From: DASWJS01 sp036397035
GTDB lineage: Bacteria > Actinomycetota > AC-67
Length of the DNA: 64,000 nt
Assembly: GCA_036397035.1 (NCBI GenBank)
Contig: DASWJS010000017.1
Location: 62,001-126,000, forward strand
Direction of reading: 5' to 3'
A model generated the notes under the pieces. It saw only the letters and a list, made by a program, of their open reading frames with translations. It ran no database searches and had not been told where the DNA came from. The position numbers were made by a program, and so were the translations under genes. Below are positions 24,830 through 34,391 of this stretch, piece by piece. Numbering within the stretch: the first letter of the stretch is position 1; every line of letters begins with the position of its first letter.

Positions 24830-27800
24830 GTGAAGCACCGCCGGAGAACCGCCGCTCTTCGCCTGTCGTCGGCCTTCGCGTGCGCCCTGATCGCCGTCGG
24901 CGCGATCGCCGTCCCCGCCGTCGCCAAACCCCCCGTCGCCGACGCGGGGACGCTCTCCCTCCGCCTTCCCAGGGGCGTGTCCGACGAAGGCCCGAACGGC
25001 GACCTCATCATGGACTCCCAGGATCGCCGGGCGTATCAGTTCATGTTCAGCGACCTCGGTTTCACGACGGGCCGCATCTGGGACCTCGATTCCCGGCGCG
25101 TCGCAAAGGAAGTGAAGTTCCCGACCGAGTACTTCCCCCAGGGGCCCCTCGCTCCGACCTCGCGGCTCAACAGCCGTGAATGGGTCCACGCGCTGGACGC
25201 CGTGGGCGACCGGCTCTTCATCCCGTATCTCTCCGGCGGCATCTTCGCCGGGATCAACGTCTTCGACACCCGCACGCTCGGCCTGATCGACCAGTTCCCG
25301 TACCCGCGCGTCACCTACGAGCCGAACCCGGACAACCTCGGCTGCACCTCGAACAACTGCCTCCCGCAGGCGCCGACCGTCCAGCCCAAGCCGGTCGCGC
25401 TGTCGTTCGTCGAGCCCATCCTCACCGGCCTCACCCCGAAGGTCCTCGTGCTCATGGAGGAGCCGAAGGGGCCGCTCATGGAGCGCAACTTCAACGTCGC
25501 GTGGATCGCGCAGATCGACGCGGCGACCGGCCGCCAGGACTGGATCTACCGCATCTCCTCGTGCGGCGCGACGCTGCCCGGTCGCGGCGACGGCTACTTC
25601 CAGCTCGGCATGTTCCAGGCGCAGCTCGGCACGGGCATCTACGTGACGTGCCTCGCGGCCGGGGGCACCGGGCAAGTGGTTCGCCTCGTGGTCGACGCCA
25701 ACAACGTCCCTCAAGCCGAGCAGGCCTTCCCGGGACCGATCGGCGTCGTGGACGCGCTCACCGACCCCGGCTCGGACCGGATGGTCATTCGCGTCGCCAA
25801 CGAGCAGGGCGAGTCGTGGTGGATCTTCGACGGACCCTCGGCCTCCTACACCGGCGTCGTCGGCGGCACCGTGTCGCCCGCCCAGATCACCGCAGGGATC
25901 GACCAGTCGAGCGGCCGGCTCTACATGCAGGCGCCGGCCACGAAGAGCGGACCCATCGGGAGCCCGGGCGGACTCATGATGTCCGACATCCGGCGCTCGC
26001 CCGCGCCGCAGTTCCTCGGGTTCCCCGAGTACGCGCGCAAGGGTCGCGGCACGATCCGCGTCGACGTCCACCCGGCGACCGGCCGCCGCCTGGTGTACCT
26101 GCGCGGCGAGGGCACCGACTACCAGATCGTCGAGGACAACGAGCCGATCTCCTACGACCCGCCGATCTCCAACCAGGACGCCCAGACCATCGACGTCGAG
26201 GAAGAAGCGGGCGTCACCTCCGCCGACTTCACGGGGTCCGGTCACGCGTACGGCTTCCGGATGCTCCTCGTGGGCGGGCTCGGCGGCGTCCCGCCGACCG
26301 GCCCCGACGTCAACGCGCTTCGCGTCGGAAGCTACGGGCCGTTCATACTCGGGTCGCCGTGCGGTCGCGGCGACCGCGAGCTGGTGGCCGGCAGCGTCAA
26401 GAGCGTCGGCCTGTCCAACAACCTCGCGTCGGCCTCGGCCGTCGTGTCGGAAGCGGACCCCGGCTCCACGACCGACGTCGGCGAGCCGACCGCGCGATGC
26501 TACCCGCGCCCGCGCGACCCGGGCGGCAACGACCTGTGGGAACTCTCCCGCGCGCCCGCCGACTATCCCGAGCCCTTCCGCACCGAGGTCGACGACGACC
26601 CCGACGACACCAAGACCGACTCCGACGAGGTCCTCGGGAGCGACTGGCCCTTCTCCACGGTGGAGTGCGGCGGCGACGACGAGGCTTCGACGTCCACGAC
26701 GCTCACGCCCCTTCGCCGAGGCGACCCCGACACCGACACGTTCGAAGACGAGACGCTGAACGAAGCCTTCGAGAGCGCGCGCGCGACGACCATTCCCCTC
26801 GACCGCTTCAGCGCGGCGGTGACCTGCGGGCAGAGCATGGGCAGTGCGAGCGCGTCCTCTCAGGTGCTCGGCGCCGAGACCGGTCCGCCGGCGATCACCG
26901 CCGACCCCGACTCGGCCGCGGTTGAGATTCCGATCCCCGGCATCGGGACGCTTCGCATCGCCGAGGTCTCCGCGTCCACCGTGATCTACCGCGACCCGGA
27001 GCGCGGCCTCGTCTCGCGCTCGGTCGCCGTCGCCCGCGGGATCTCCATCGGCGACCACGTCTTCATCGACAGCGCCTCCACCATCGCCGAGGCCGTCGCC
27101 GCCGGCCGGCCGGGGACCGCGTCGACGGAGTTCATCCGCCGCGTCTGCGGCGTTCGCATCAAGGACGAAGCGCCGGACGTGCACGTGTTCCGCCCCGGCG
27201 CCGAACCCGATCAGGAGAAGCTTCTCGCCGGCGACGTCGAAGGCGGGCTCGAGGTCGAGCCCGAAGGCGGCGGCGAGCAGGAGAAGAGCGTCGACGAGGA
27301 AGCCTGCGCCGACATCACGACCCCGGCAGGCGGGCAGACCATCTCGATCATCGGGCGCATCAACCAGGCGCTCGGGACGCGCGGCCGGATCACGACGCCG
27401 GAGCCCGACAGCGACCTTCGCCACGGCTCCCCCGGCGGCTACATCGCCTCAATCCAGAAGGACCGCAAGCTGGAGATCTCCTCGCGCGCGGTCAACAACG
27501 ACGCCTCCACGCAGGTGCCGGCACTCGAGCTGATCGTGTTCAACGACGACCCGACCCTGGGGCGCGGCCGCCAGGTCATCCAGCTCGCCGGCGTCGACGC
27601 CTCGGTCACCTACGGCATCTACCTGCTGGACCCCGGCGACGACTTCAACGACCTGCCGAGGAACCTGATCGACTACACCGGCGGCTTCCCCGACCCGGCG
27701 CCGCCGCCGGCGTACGTGCCTCCCACGACGCCGCCCGCGGCGAACGGGCCGATCACGATGCTCTTCGAGGGGATCTCGTTCCTGTTCCGCTCTCCCAAGG

Positions 27801-27889
27801 ACGCGCTCCTCGCGGGCCTGGTGTGGGCCATGCTCTACGCGCCGTTCCAGCTCGGCTTGCGACGGCGCGCGCTCAAGGGTCTGGCATGA
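24830..27889 (+). CDS. Large extracellular protein with C-terminal membrane anchor, transporter-linked
   Basis: 1019 residues. GTG start behind AAGGAGA. Signal peptide to about residue 32 (VPAVAK). Residues ~50-450 contain repeated beta-strand units (RIWDLDSRRVAKEVKF; LFIPYLSGGIFAGINVFDTR; AWIAQIDAATGRQDWIYRI) suggestive of a beta-propeller. Residues ~580-640 are strongly acidic (DDDPDDTKTDSDE). A second beta-rich part follows. The C-terminus has a Pro-rich stretch (PAPPPAYVPPTTPP), a single membrane helix (ALLAGLVWAMLYAPFQLGL) and a basic tail. The stop overlaps the next binding-protein start (ATGA), tying it to transporter 2. It is perhaps a wall-spanning ligand-capturing or scaffold protein, by inference from context only. 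Confidence 0.8.
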   Translation: MKHRRRTAALRLSSAFACALIAVGAIAVPAVAKPPVADAGTLSLRLPRGVSDEGPNGDLIMDSQDRRAYQFMFSDLGFTTGRIWDLDSRRVAKEVKFPTEYFPQGPLAPTSRLNSREWVHALDAVGDRLFIPYLSGGIFAGINVFDTRTLGLIDQFPYPRVTYEPNPDNLGCTSNNCLPQAPTVQPKPVALSFVEPILTGLTPKVLVLMEEPKGPLMERNFNVAWIAQIDAATGRQDWIYRISSCGATLPGRGDGYFQLGMFQAQLGTGIYVTCLAAGGTGQVVRLVVDANNVPQAEQAFPGPIGVVDALTDPGSDRMVIRVANEQGESWWIFDGPSASYTGVVGGTVSPAQITAGIDQSSGRLYMQAPATKSGPIGSPGGLMMSDIRRSPAPQFLGFPEYARKGRGTIRVDVHPATGRRLVYLRGEGTDYQIVEDNEPISYDPPISNQDAQTIDVEEEAGVTSADFTGSGHAYGFRMLLVGGLGGVPPTGPDVNALRVGSYGPFILGSPCGRGDRELVAGSVKSVGLSNNLASASAVVSEADPGSTTDVGEPTARCYPRPRDPGGNDLWELSRAPADYPEPFRTEVDDDPDDTKTDSDEVLGSDWPFSTVECGGDDEASTSTTLTPLRRGDPDTDTFEDETLNEAFESARATTIPLDRFSAAVTCGQSMGSASASSQVLGAETGPPAITADPDSAAVEIPIPGIGTLRIAEVSASTVIYRDPERGLVSRSVAVARGISIGDHVFIDSASTIAEAVAAGRPGTASTEFIRRVCGVRIKDEAPDVHVFRPGAEPDQEKLLAGDVEGGLEVEPEGGGEQEKSVDEEACADITTPAGGQTISIIGRINQALGTRGRITTPEPDSDLRHGSPGGYIASIQKDRKLEISSRAVNNDASTQVPALELIVFNDDPTLGRGRQVIQLAGVDASVTYGIYLLDPGDDFNDLPRNLIDYTGGFPDPAPPPAYVPPTTPPAANGPITMLFEGISFLFRSPKDALLAGLVWAMLYAPFQLGLRRRALKGLA

Positions 27890-29283
27890 GGGCGGAGGGG
27901 CTGTCGCGCGGCGTCGCACGCACGCTGAAGTTCGGCGCGGTGGTCATGGCGGTGGGGTTCATCGCCGTCGTCCCCGGCCGCTCCGCGATCCTGGACTCGG
28001 GTCCCGCCGCGACGACCGGGCCCGTGGACCAAGGCCCGGCAGGGCCGGCGGTCACCGACACCGGGCCGAGGACGGGGCCGGTGAGGACGGCGACCGACGA
28101 CAAGCCCGGCTTGCAGTGCACGCGCTCGCTCAACGGCGGCGCGACCGACCAGGGCGTCACCGAGAGCACCATCTACCTCGCGAGCACGGTCGTTTCCTCG
28201 GGCGCCGGCAAGAGCTTCCTCGGCGACTCGCCGCTGGGCATGCAGGCGGTGGTGCGCAAGGTCAACGCCGCGGGCGGCATCTGCGGGCGCCTGCTCGACC
28301 TGACGCTGCGCGACGACGGCTGGAACGCGCCGCGCGGGCTCGACTTCCTCAAGAACTTCATCGACGAGCAGAAGTACTTCGCCTTCCCAGTCGTCCCCTC
28401 GTCGGAGGGGCTGACCGCGGCGATCGAAGCCGGCGTGATCTCCAAGGCCGGCATCCCGGTCGTCGGGACCGACGGCATGCTCCGCCAGCAGTACGAGGAC
28501 CCGTGGGTGTGGCCCGTCGCCACCGCGACGGAGTCGACCATGCGCATCATGGCCAAGCACGGGTACGACAAGGGCTCGCGCTGCTTCGGCATCGTCTACG
28601 ACAAGTTCTACCGGTTCGGCAAGGAAGGAGCGGAAGCCTTCCGCAAGTACGTCGCGACGCTGAAGGGCGCGCGCGTGTGCGCCGACGTCGGCATCCTGCC
28701 CGCCCAGGCGTCCTATTCCTCGGAGATCCAGAACTTCAACGCCCAGTGCGACGGGCAGTGCGACCTCGTCGCGTGGCTGCTCGAACCGGGAACGGCGCTG
28801 ACCTGGGTCGCCGGGCGGCCGCAATTCGGCACCAAGGTGACGACTGCGGCGCAGACGTTGTTCAACGAGCAGTTCGCGGCCAACTGCGGCAAGGACTGCA
28901 ACGGCGTCATGGTCTGGACCGGCTACAATCCCCCGATCGGCAACCTCGCGGGGCTGCCGGACATCCAGACCTACGTGAACGACATCAAGATCGTGAGCCC
29001 CACGGCCGACACGACGAACCAGTTCCTCGAAGGCTCGTACTTGGGAATGACCGTCTTCGTCGAGGCGCTCCGGCGCGTCGGACCGAACCTCACCCGTGAG
29101 CGGTTGCGGGACGTGCTGAACTCGGAGAGCTTCAAGACCGACATCGCCACGACCCTTCGCTGGACCGCGGCGAAGCGGCACGCCAACACCAGCGCGCAGG
29201 CGTTCTCGATCGTCGTGGCGCAGGGATCCTTCGCCGGCTTCAAGAACGAGCAGACCGGATTCATCCGGGACCCATCGCTCTAA
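27886..29283 (+). CDS. ABC-transporter substrate-binding protein (HAAT/Liv type), system 2
   Basis: 465 residues, starting at the ATG that overlaps the preceding stop. The N-terminus has a basic region and a hydrophobic segment (~15-35) but no lipobox Cys, unlike the binding protein of system 1, so it is an uncleaved anchor or a Sec signal. A Pro/Gly/Thr-rich linker is followed by the type I binding fold (STVVSSGAGKSFLGDSPLG; VNAAGGICGRLLDL; VVPSSEGLTAAIEAG). It contains more cysteines than usual. Ligand unknown. Confidence 0.9.
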   Translation: MRAEGLSRGVARTLKFGAVVMAVGFIAVVPGRSAILDSGPAATTGPVDQGPAGPAVTDTGPRTGPVRTATDDKPGLQCTRSLNGGATDQGVTESTIYLASTVVSSGAGKSFLGDSPLGMQAVVRKVNAAGGICGRLLDLTLRDDGWNAPRGLDFLKNFIDEQKYFAFPVVPSSEGLTAAIEAGVISKAGIPVVGTDGMLRQQYEDPWVWPVATATESTMRIMAKHGYDKGSRCFGIVYDKFYRFGKEGAEAFRKYVATLKGARVCADVGILPAQASYSSEIQNFNAQCDGQCDLVAWLLEPGTALTWVAGRPQFGTKVTTAAQTLFNEQFAANCGKDCNGVMVWTGYNPPIGNLAGLPDIQTYVNDIKIVSPTADTTNQFLEGSYLGMTVFVEALRRVGPNLTRERLRDVLNSESFKTDIATTLRWTAAKRHANTSAQAFSIVVAQGSFAGFKNEQTGFIRDPSL

Positions 29284-32200
29284 TGGGCGCCGCGTTCGCC
29301 CGGCTGCCGAGCCTCTGGCGAGCGCTGCCGCTCGCGGCTCGCATCGCGATGGCGGCGACCGGGATCGCCGCGTTCGTGCTCATGCCCGGCATCGGCGGCA
29401 TCCGGCTCTCCACGCTGCTGTCGATCGGCAACATCGGCGCGTATTCCGTGCTCGCGATCGGGATCGTGATGATCTATCGCGCGTCCAAGGTGTTGAACCT
29501 CGCCCACGGCGCCATGGTCATGTTCCCGCCCTACGTCATGCTCTGGATGCACAGCGGGCACAAGTTCATGGCCGATGCCGGCGCTCCGCTGGTGGCCGAG
29601 CGCGTGCTCGCGTCGCTGGTCCCCGCGGTCGCCGTGGGTCCCCTGCTCGCATCGACCGTGCTGCGGCGAATGCCGCGCGCGGTTCGCCTCGTGGCGGGGG
29701 CGGGCGCGTCGGCCGCGTCGCTCGGCGTGCTCGTCTGGGTGGCCGGCCGCGGCGTCCCGGTCGGGGTCGCCCTGCTCATCGGGATCCTCGCCGGCGGCGG
29801 GCTCGGATACCTCGTCGAGCGCATCTTCGTCCGCACGTTGCGACCCCAAGGGCCGACCGCGCAGACGGTCGGGACGGTCGCCGCGCTCGGCCTTGTCGTC
29901 GCGGTGGCGGCGAAGGTCTTCGGGACCGGCAACGTCACCGGCCCCGCGCTCGTCCCCGACGTCGTGTTCGAGGTCGGCCGGGGCGGGACCGGGAGCATCG
30001 ACCTCGGGCTGATCATGCTCTTCGTGATGGCGATGCTGATCACCGCGGCCTTGATCGCGTTGTTCAAGTACACCGACCTCGGTCTCATCATGCGCGGCAC
30101 CGCCGAGAACCGGCGCGCCGCCTCGCTCATGGGCGTCGACCCCGACCGCATCACCGCCCTCACCTGGATCATCGGCGGCGTGCTCGCCGGCGTGTCGGGG
30201 ATCCTGCTGGCGAGCGTCACGAACCTGCACCCCTACACGCTGTCGCTGTCCGCGCTCCCGGCGTTCGTCGCGGCGCTGCTCGGCGGCATGGCGAGCCTCG
30301 TCGGCGCGGTCGGCGGCTCGGCGCTGGTCGCGATCACGCGCTCGGTCTTCCCCACGCTCGGCGCGCTGAAGGGCATCCAGGGCATTGACGCGCTCTTCCT
30401 CGCCGTGCTCGCGATCGGCGCCATGGCCGCGCGCGGGGCGAGGCTGGCGGGCGGCGACGTGCGGTCGGAGTCGGTCGCGGCGAGCGGAAGCGGTGGCGCC
30501 GGCGCGGGCTTGGGCCGGCTCGAGCAGGCGCGCCGGCCGCTCACGCTGATCGGGGTGATGGTCTTCGTCGCCTTCCCGTTCCTGCCGTTCGTTCACGGCT
30601 CGCTGGTGTCGAACATGAACAAGGCGGCGGCCTTCGCCCTTATCGCGGTGTCGATCGTGGTCTTGACAGGCTGGGTCGGGCAGATCTCGCTCGGTCACGC
30701 CGCGCTCGTCGCCGTGGGCGGCTACGGGACGAGCTTCGTCACGACCGCCTCCGGCATCCCCTTCCCGCTCAGCCTGCCGCTGGCGGCCGTGCTCACGGCC
30801 GGAATCGCCGCGCTCCTGGGGGCCGTCGCGGTTCGCGTACGCGGCCTGTTCCTCGCGGTAGCCACGTTGATCTTCTCCTGGATGGGATCGGAGTTCCTGT
30901 TCCGTCAGGAATGGCTCACGAAGTACTTCCGCATCGACCCCGTCGTCATCGGGCAGTCTGGCTCGTTCCCGTCCTTCGACTTCGAGAACACCACGACCCT
31001 CTACTTCGTCTTCTGGGCGATCGTCGGCCTCGGCGTGCTCGCCGCTGCGAACTTGCGCGACTCCAAGACCGGACGAGCGTTCTTCGCCGTCCAGGGCTCG
31101 GAGATGGCGGCTTCCTCGCTCGGCGTGGACGTCACGCGTTACAAGCTGCTGGCTTTCGCGGTCTCGGGCTTCCTCGCGGGAGCGGCCGGCAACCTGATCA
31201 TGAACCGCGACCGCGTCATCCAGGCCGACAACTTCACCTTCACCGCCTCGCTGCTCTTCGTCGCCTTCGCCGTGGTCGGGGGGTTGCGCAGCCTCGGCGG
31301 CGCCGTGGGCGCGGGCGTCTTGTTCGCGCTGCTGGAGGAGCTGTTCTTCCGCGTGGAGTTCCTCGGCGGCTTCCTCGACATCGTCAGCGCCGGGCTGCTC
31401 ACGCTGGTGCTGCTCGCCTACCCCGGCGGTCTCGCCGGGCTCGGGAGGCAGATCGCGCGAGCGGTCGGCGCGATCCCCGGGCTCATCCGCGGCCTGGGCG
31501 TGATCGATCGCGGCTTCGACACCTTCCTCAGCGACCTGACGTGGGCGAAGCGCCGCGTCGCCGAGAAGATCCGCGAGCGCGTCGAGGCGCCCGCCCTGGA
31601 GTTCGCGCCGGTGCTCGCGGGCGGCCATTCGCGGCCGGCCCGATTCCAGGCCCTCGCGCCGGCGCCCGCCGGCGGGTCTCGTCCCGTCGTGCGGACGGCC
31701 GCGCTCCCGCCGAACCGATCCGCGCGCCCCCTCGTCGTTCGCTCCGAGCACGTCACGGTGCGATTCGGCGGCCTCACGGCCGTGAACGACGTGACCATGG
31801 AGGTGCGCGAGGGTGAGATCGTCGGGCTCATCGGCCCGAACGGCGCCGGCAAGACCGTCTCGTTCAACTCCATCGCCGGCATCGTGACCCCGACCGAGGG
31901 CAAGGTCTTCCTGTACGGCACCGACGTCACGACCGCCCCGGTCCACGAGCGCGCGAAGCTCGGCATCGCTCGCACGTTCCAGGTGCTCCAGCTCTTCCCG
32001 GCGCTGACGGTCTTCCAGAACCTGCTCGTCGCCACGCACCTGCACAACGAGACCGGCGTGCTGTCCCACGTCACGGCGACGCCGCAGTCGGTCGAAGCCG
32101 AGCGCCAAGCGCGCGCGCGCGTTCGCGAGGTCGTCGAGATGCTCGGCCTCGAGGACATCGTCGACGCCTACCCGGGCGACCTGCCGTTCGGGACGCTGCG

Positions 32201-32510
32201 CATGGTCGAGGTCGCGCGCGCGCTCGTGACCGGGCTCGGGTTCATCATGCTGGACGAGGCGTTCTCCGGCCTGGACGACACCGAGACCGAGGAACTGGTG
32301 CGCGCGCTCGTCAAGGTGCGCGAGTCCGGCGTTACGCTGCTGCTGATCGAGCACGACGTGAAGCTGATCATGAGCGTCTGCGACTACGTCTACGTCCTGG
32401 ACCGGGGGACGCTGATCGCCGAGGGCGTGCCCAAGGACGTCCAGCGCAACCCGGCCGTGATCGCCGCGTACATCGGCAAGGCGCCGGACGAAGAGGAGGC
32501 GAGCGCGTAG
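29283..32510 (+). CDS. LivH-LivM-LivG triple fusion (two permeases plus ATPase)
   Basis: 1075 residues. The LivH part (~1-400) has IYRASKVLNLAHGAMVMF and TGTAENRRAASLMGV-like features. The LivM part (~415-720) has LTGWVGQISLGHAALVAVGG and KLLAFAVSGFLAGAAGNL. The LivG ATPase (~825-1070) has Walker A GPNGAGKT with Lys857, Q-loop TFQVLQL, a divergent signature (LPFGTLRMVEVARAL), Walker B FIMLDEAFSG and switch EHDV. Only LivF is encoded separately. The start overlaps the preceding stop (TAATG). Such a three-domain chain fixes permease stoichiometry at 1:1:1 with LivG. Confidence 0.94.
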   Translation: MGAAFARLPSLWRALPLAARIAMAATGIAAFVLMPGIGGIRLSTLLSIGNIGAYSVLAIGIVMIYRASKVLNLAHGAMVMFPPYVMLWMHSGHKFMADAGAPLVAERVLASLVPAVAVGPLLASTVLRRMPRAVRLVAGAGASAASLGVLVWVAGRGVPVGVALLIGILAGGGLGYLVERIFVRTLRPQGPTAQTVGTVAALGLVVAVAAKVFGTGNVTGPALVPDVVFEVGRGGTGSIDLGLIMLFVMAMLITAALIALFKYTDLGLIMRGTAENRRAASLMGVDPDRITALTWIIGGVLAGVSGILLASVTNLHPYTLSLSALPAFVAALLGGMASLVGAVGGSALVAITRSVFPTLGALKGIQGIDALFLAVLAIGAMAARGARLAGGDVRSESVAASGSGGAGAGLGRLEQARRPLTLIGVMVFVAFPFLPFVHGSLVSNMNKAAAFALIAVSIVVLTGWVGQISLGHAALVAVGGYGTSFVTTASGIPFPLSLPLAAVLTAGIAALLGAVAVRVRGLFLAVATLIFSWMGSEFLFRQEWLTKYFRIDPVVIGQSGSFPSFDFENTTTLYFVFWAIVGLGVLAAANLRDSKTGRAFFAVQGSEMAASSLGVDVTRYKLLAFAVSGFLAGAAGNLIMNRDRVIQADNFTFTASLLFVAFAVVGGLRSLGGAVGAGVLFALLEELFFRVEFLGGFLDIVSAGLLTLVLLAYPGGLAGLGRQIARAVGAIPGLIRGLGVIDRGFDTFLSDLTWAKRRVAEKIRERVEAPALEFAPVLAGGHSRPARFQALAPAPAGGSRPVVRTAALPPNRSARPLVVRSEHVTVRFGGLTAVNDVTMEVREGEIVGLIGPNGAGKTVSFNSIAGIVTPTEGKVFLYGTDVTTAPVHERAKLGIARTFQVLQLFPALTVFQNLLVATHLHNETGVLSHVTATPQSVEAERQARARVREVVEMLGLEDIVDAYPGDLPFGTLRMVEVARALVTGLGFIMLDEAFSGLDDTETEELVRALVKVRESGVTLLLIEHDVKLIMSVCDYVYVLDRGTLIAEGVPKDVQRNPAVIAAYIGKAPDEEEASA

Positions 32511-33242
32511 ATGGCGCTGCTGGAGGTCAAGGGAATCGACGTCTTCTACGGCGCCGTCCGCGCGCTGACCGGCGTCTCGCTGGAGGTGAACGAGGGCGAG
32601 ATGGTGTCGCTGCTCGGCCCGAACGGCGCCGGCAAGACGACCACTCTTCGCGCGATCAGCGGCATGATGGCCCCGCGCGCCGGCGAGATCCTCTTCGAGG
32701 GCGCGCCGATCCACGGCCTGCCGGCGCAAGACGTCGTCACGCACGGCATCTCCCACCTGCCCGAAGGCCGCGAGCTGTTCCCCTCGCTGACCGTCGAGGA
32801 GAACCTTCGCTTCGGCTACTACCCGAAGCGCAAGCAGCCCGGCTACGCCGAGGCGCTCGACCGCGCGTACACGTTCTTCCCCAAGCTCGGCGAGCGGCGC
32901 AACCAAGCCGCCGGGACGATGTCGGGCGGCGAGCAGCAGATGCTCGGCATGGCGCGCGCGCTCATGTCCTCGCCGAAGCTGCTCGTCATCGACGAGATGT
33001 CGCTCGGGCTGGCGCCGCTCATCGTCGAGCTGCTCTTCGAGATCCTCGAGGAAGTGAACAAGGAGGGCACGGCGGCGCTGGTCGTCGAGCAGTTCGTGAA
33101 CATGGCGCTCGGACACACCGCGCGGGCCTACGTCCTGAGCAAGGGCGAGGTCGTGCTGAGCGGACCGTCGCTGCAGCTCCGCGACGACCCCGAGCTGCTC
33201 GCCTCCTACTTGGGCGAAACCGAGCCGAGCGCGGCAGGATAG
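32511..33242 (+). CDS. livF: Branched-chain-type ABC transporter ATPase LivF, system 2
   Basis: 243 residues, the standard LivF length, beginning directly after the fusion stop. Walker A GPNGAGKTT, LivF motif HLPEGRELFPSLTVEENL, signature MSGGEQQMLGMARALM, Walker B LLVIDEMSLGLAP. It pairs with the LivG part of the triple fusion to form the ATPase dimer. Confidence 0.95.
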   Translation: MALLEVKGIDVFYGAVRALTGVSLEVNEGEMVSLLGPNGAGKTTTLRAISGMMAPRAGEILFEGAPIHGLPAQDVVTHGISHLPEGRELFPSLTVEENLRFGYYPKRKQPGYAEALDRAYTFFPKLGERRNQAAGTMSGGEQQMLGMARALMSSPKLLVIDEMSLGLAPLIVELLFEILEEVNKEGTAALVVEQFVNMALGHTARAYVLSKGEVVLSGPSLQLRDDPELLASYLGETEPSAAG

Positions 33243-33246
33243 GTCC

Positions 33247-33807
33247 ATGGCTCGCACGCTCGCCGTTCTCCTCGGCCTGGTTCTGGCGTGCTCGGGATGT
33301 CCCGCGCGCACGCCCGCCGGCTCGGAAAGCCCGGCCGCGTCGGCCACCGCGACCTCGCCTGATCCCGGATCCACCGGTCCGGACGGGACCCCGGCGAGGC
33401 CGGCGGCCTCTTCGCCGGCCGAGACGCCGGGCGGCCCCGCGACGCCGTCGTCGCCGCCCCCGGAAGACACCGTCCAGTACGGCCCTCCCGGCCCCGGGCC
33501 GAACAACACGATGCCGCTGAAGGTCACGCTCACCCCCACCTGCGCCGAGCCCGGCGACACGATGTCTTCGACCGCGACGACCCTGCCGGGCGCGCAGCTC
33601 GCCTTTACCGCGTCCTACAGCGACAACAACCGGATCCCCGACTTCGAGTACGTCCCCGGCGAAGCCAACCCAACTGGTACCTTCACCTGGCGATGGGAGA
33701 TCCTGCCGACACACCCGCGAGGCGAAGGCCAGCTCAGCGTGGTCGCCGCCCTGGACGACCGCGGCGCCTCGTACAAGGTGGACTTCCGCATCGCCGACCG
33801 GTGCTGA
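33247..33807 (+). CDS. Lipoprotein of unknown function
   Basis: 186 residues. Signal MARTLAVLLGLVLAC with lipobox VLAC and lipidation at Cys15. A long low-complexity Pro/Ala/Ser/Thr linker (~16-75) is followed by an Ig-like beta domain of ~100 residues (LKVTLTPTCAEPGDTM; FTWRWEILPTHPRGEGQLS). Starts 4 nt after livF and therefore belongs to transporter operon 2. Probably displayed on the outer face of the membrane. Confidence 0.75.
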   Translation: MARTLAVLLGLVLACSGCPARTPAGSESPAASATATSPDPGSTGPDGTPARPAASSPAETPGGPATPSSPPPEDTVQYGPPGPGPNNTMPLKVTLTPTCAEPGDTMSSTATTLPGAQLAFTASYSDNNRIPDFEYVPGEANPTGTFTWRWEILPTHPRGEGQLSVVAALDDRGASYKVDFRIADRC

Positions 33808-34391
33808 CCCGGGTCCCGGCCCTGCTGATTGCGAGCGCCTTGCTGCTGGTGTCCGCGTGCGGCGGATCGCCCCAGCCACTGCGCTCGCCGATCAGCCTGG
33901 AGACGCCGGCGCCGGGCCACACCCGCCGCGTCGTGGAGGCGCACCTGACGATGTCCGTCACGGGCGCCCTGACGTTCGACCTCGAAACCGACACGACGCT
34001 CGCGATCGACGAGATCATCTCCGACGAGGTCCCCACGGCAGGCTGGTTCCTCTCGGTCGCCAGCGCGCCGCTGATCGAGCTGGACGACGGCAGGATCCTG
34101 CAGTTCAGCGTGGACCTCTCGCCGGGGCTTTACCGCGGGCCGGGCCGCTACGACCTGTCCGACGAAGGCACGCAGACGGTTCAGGGCATCCAGTCGCTCG
34201 GGAGCGCCGCGTACGTGCGCTTCGTCTCCTCCGATCCGCCCGGCGTCGAGGAGTTCCGGGACTTCGGACAGCCGTGCTCGCTGGACGTCGGCAACGACGT
34301 GCGGTCGGGTCACGTGTTGTGCCCGGAGCAGCTCGGCACCGCGGACGCCTCCGAAAGCGTCCGCCTGGAGTGGTCGTGGGAGCTGCTCTGA
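33801..34391 (+). CDS. Second lipoprotein of unknown function
   Basis: 196 residues. The GTG start overlaps the preceding stop by 7 nt and gives the signal MLTRVPALLIASALLLVSAC (lipobox VSAC, Cys20). The longer in-frame start would place the signal internally, so it was rejected. The mature part is beta-rich (LTMSVTGALTFDLETDTTLA). No family was recognised. It appears co-transcribed with the transporter. Confidence 0.72.
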   Translation: MLTRVPALLIASALLLVSACGGSPQPLRSPISLETPAPGHTRRVVEAHLTMSVTGALTFDLETDTTLAIDEIISDEVPTAGWFLSVASAPLIELDDGRILQFSVDLSPGLYRGPGRYDLSDEGTQTVQGIQSLGSAAYVRFVSSDPPGVEEFRDFGQPCSLDVGNDVRSGHVLCPEQLGTADASESVRLEWSWELL

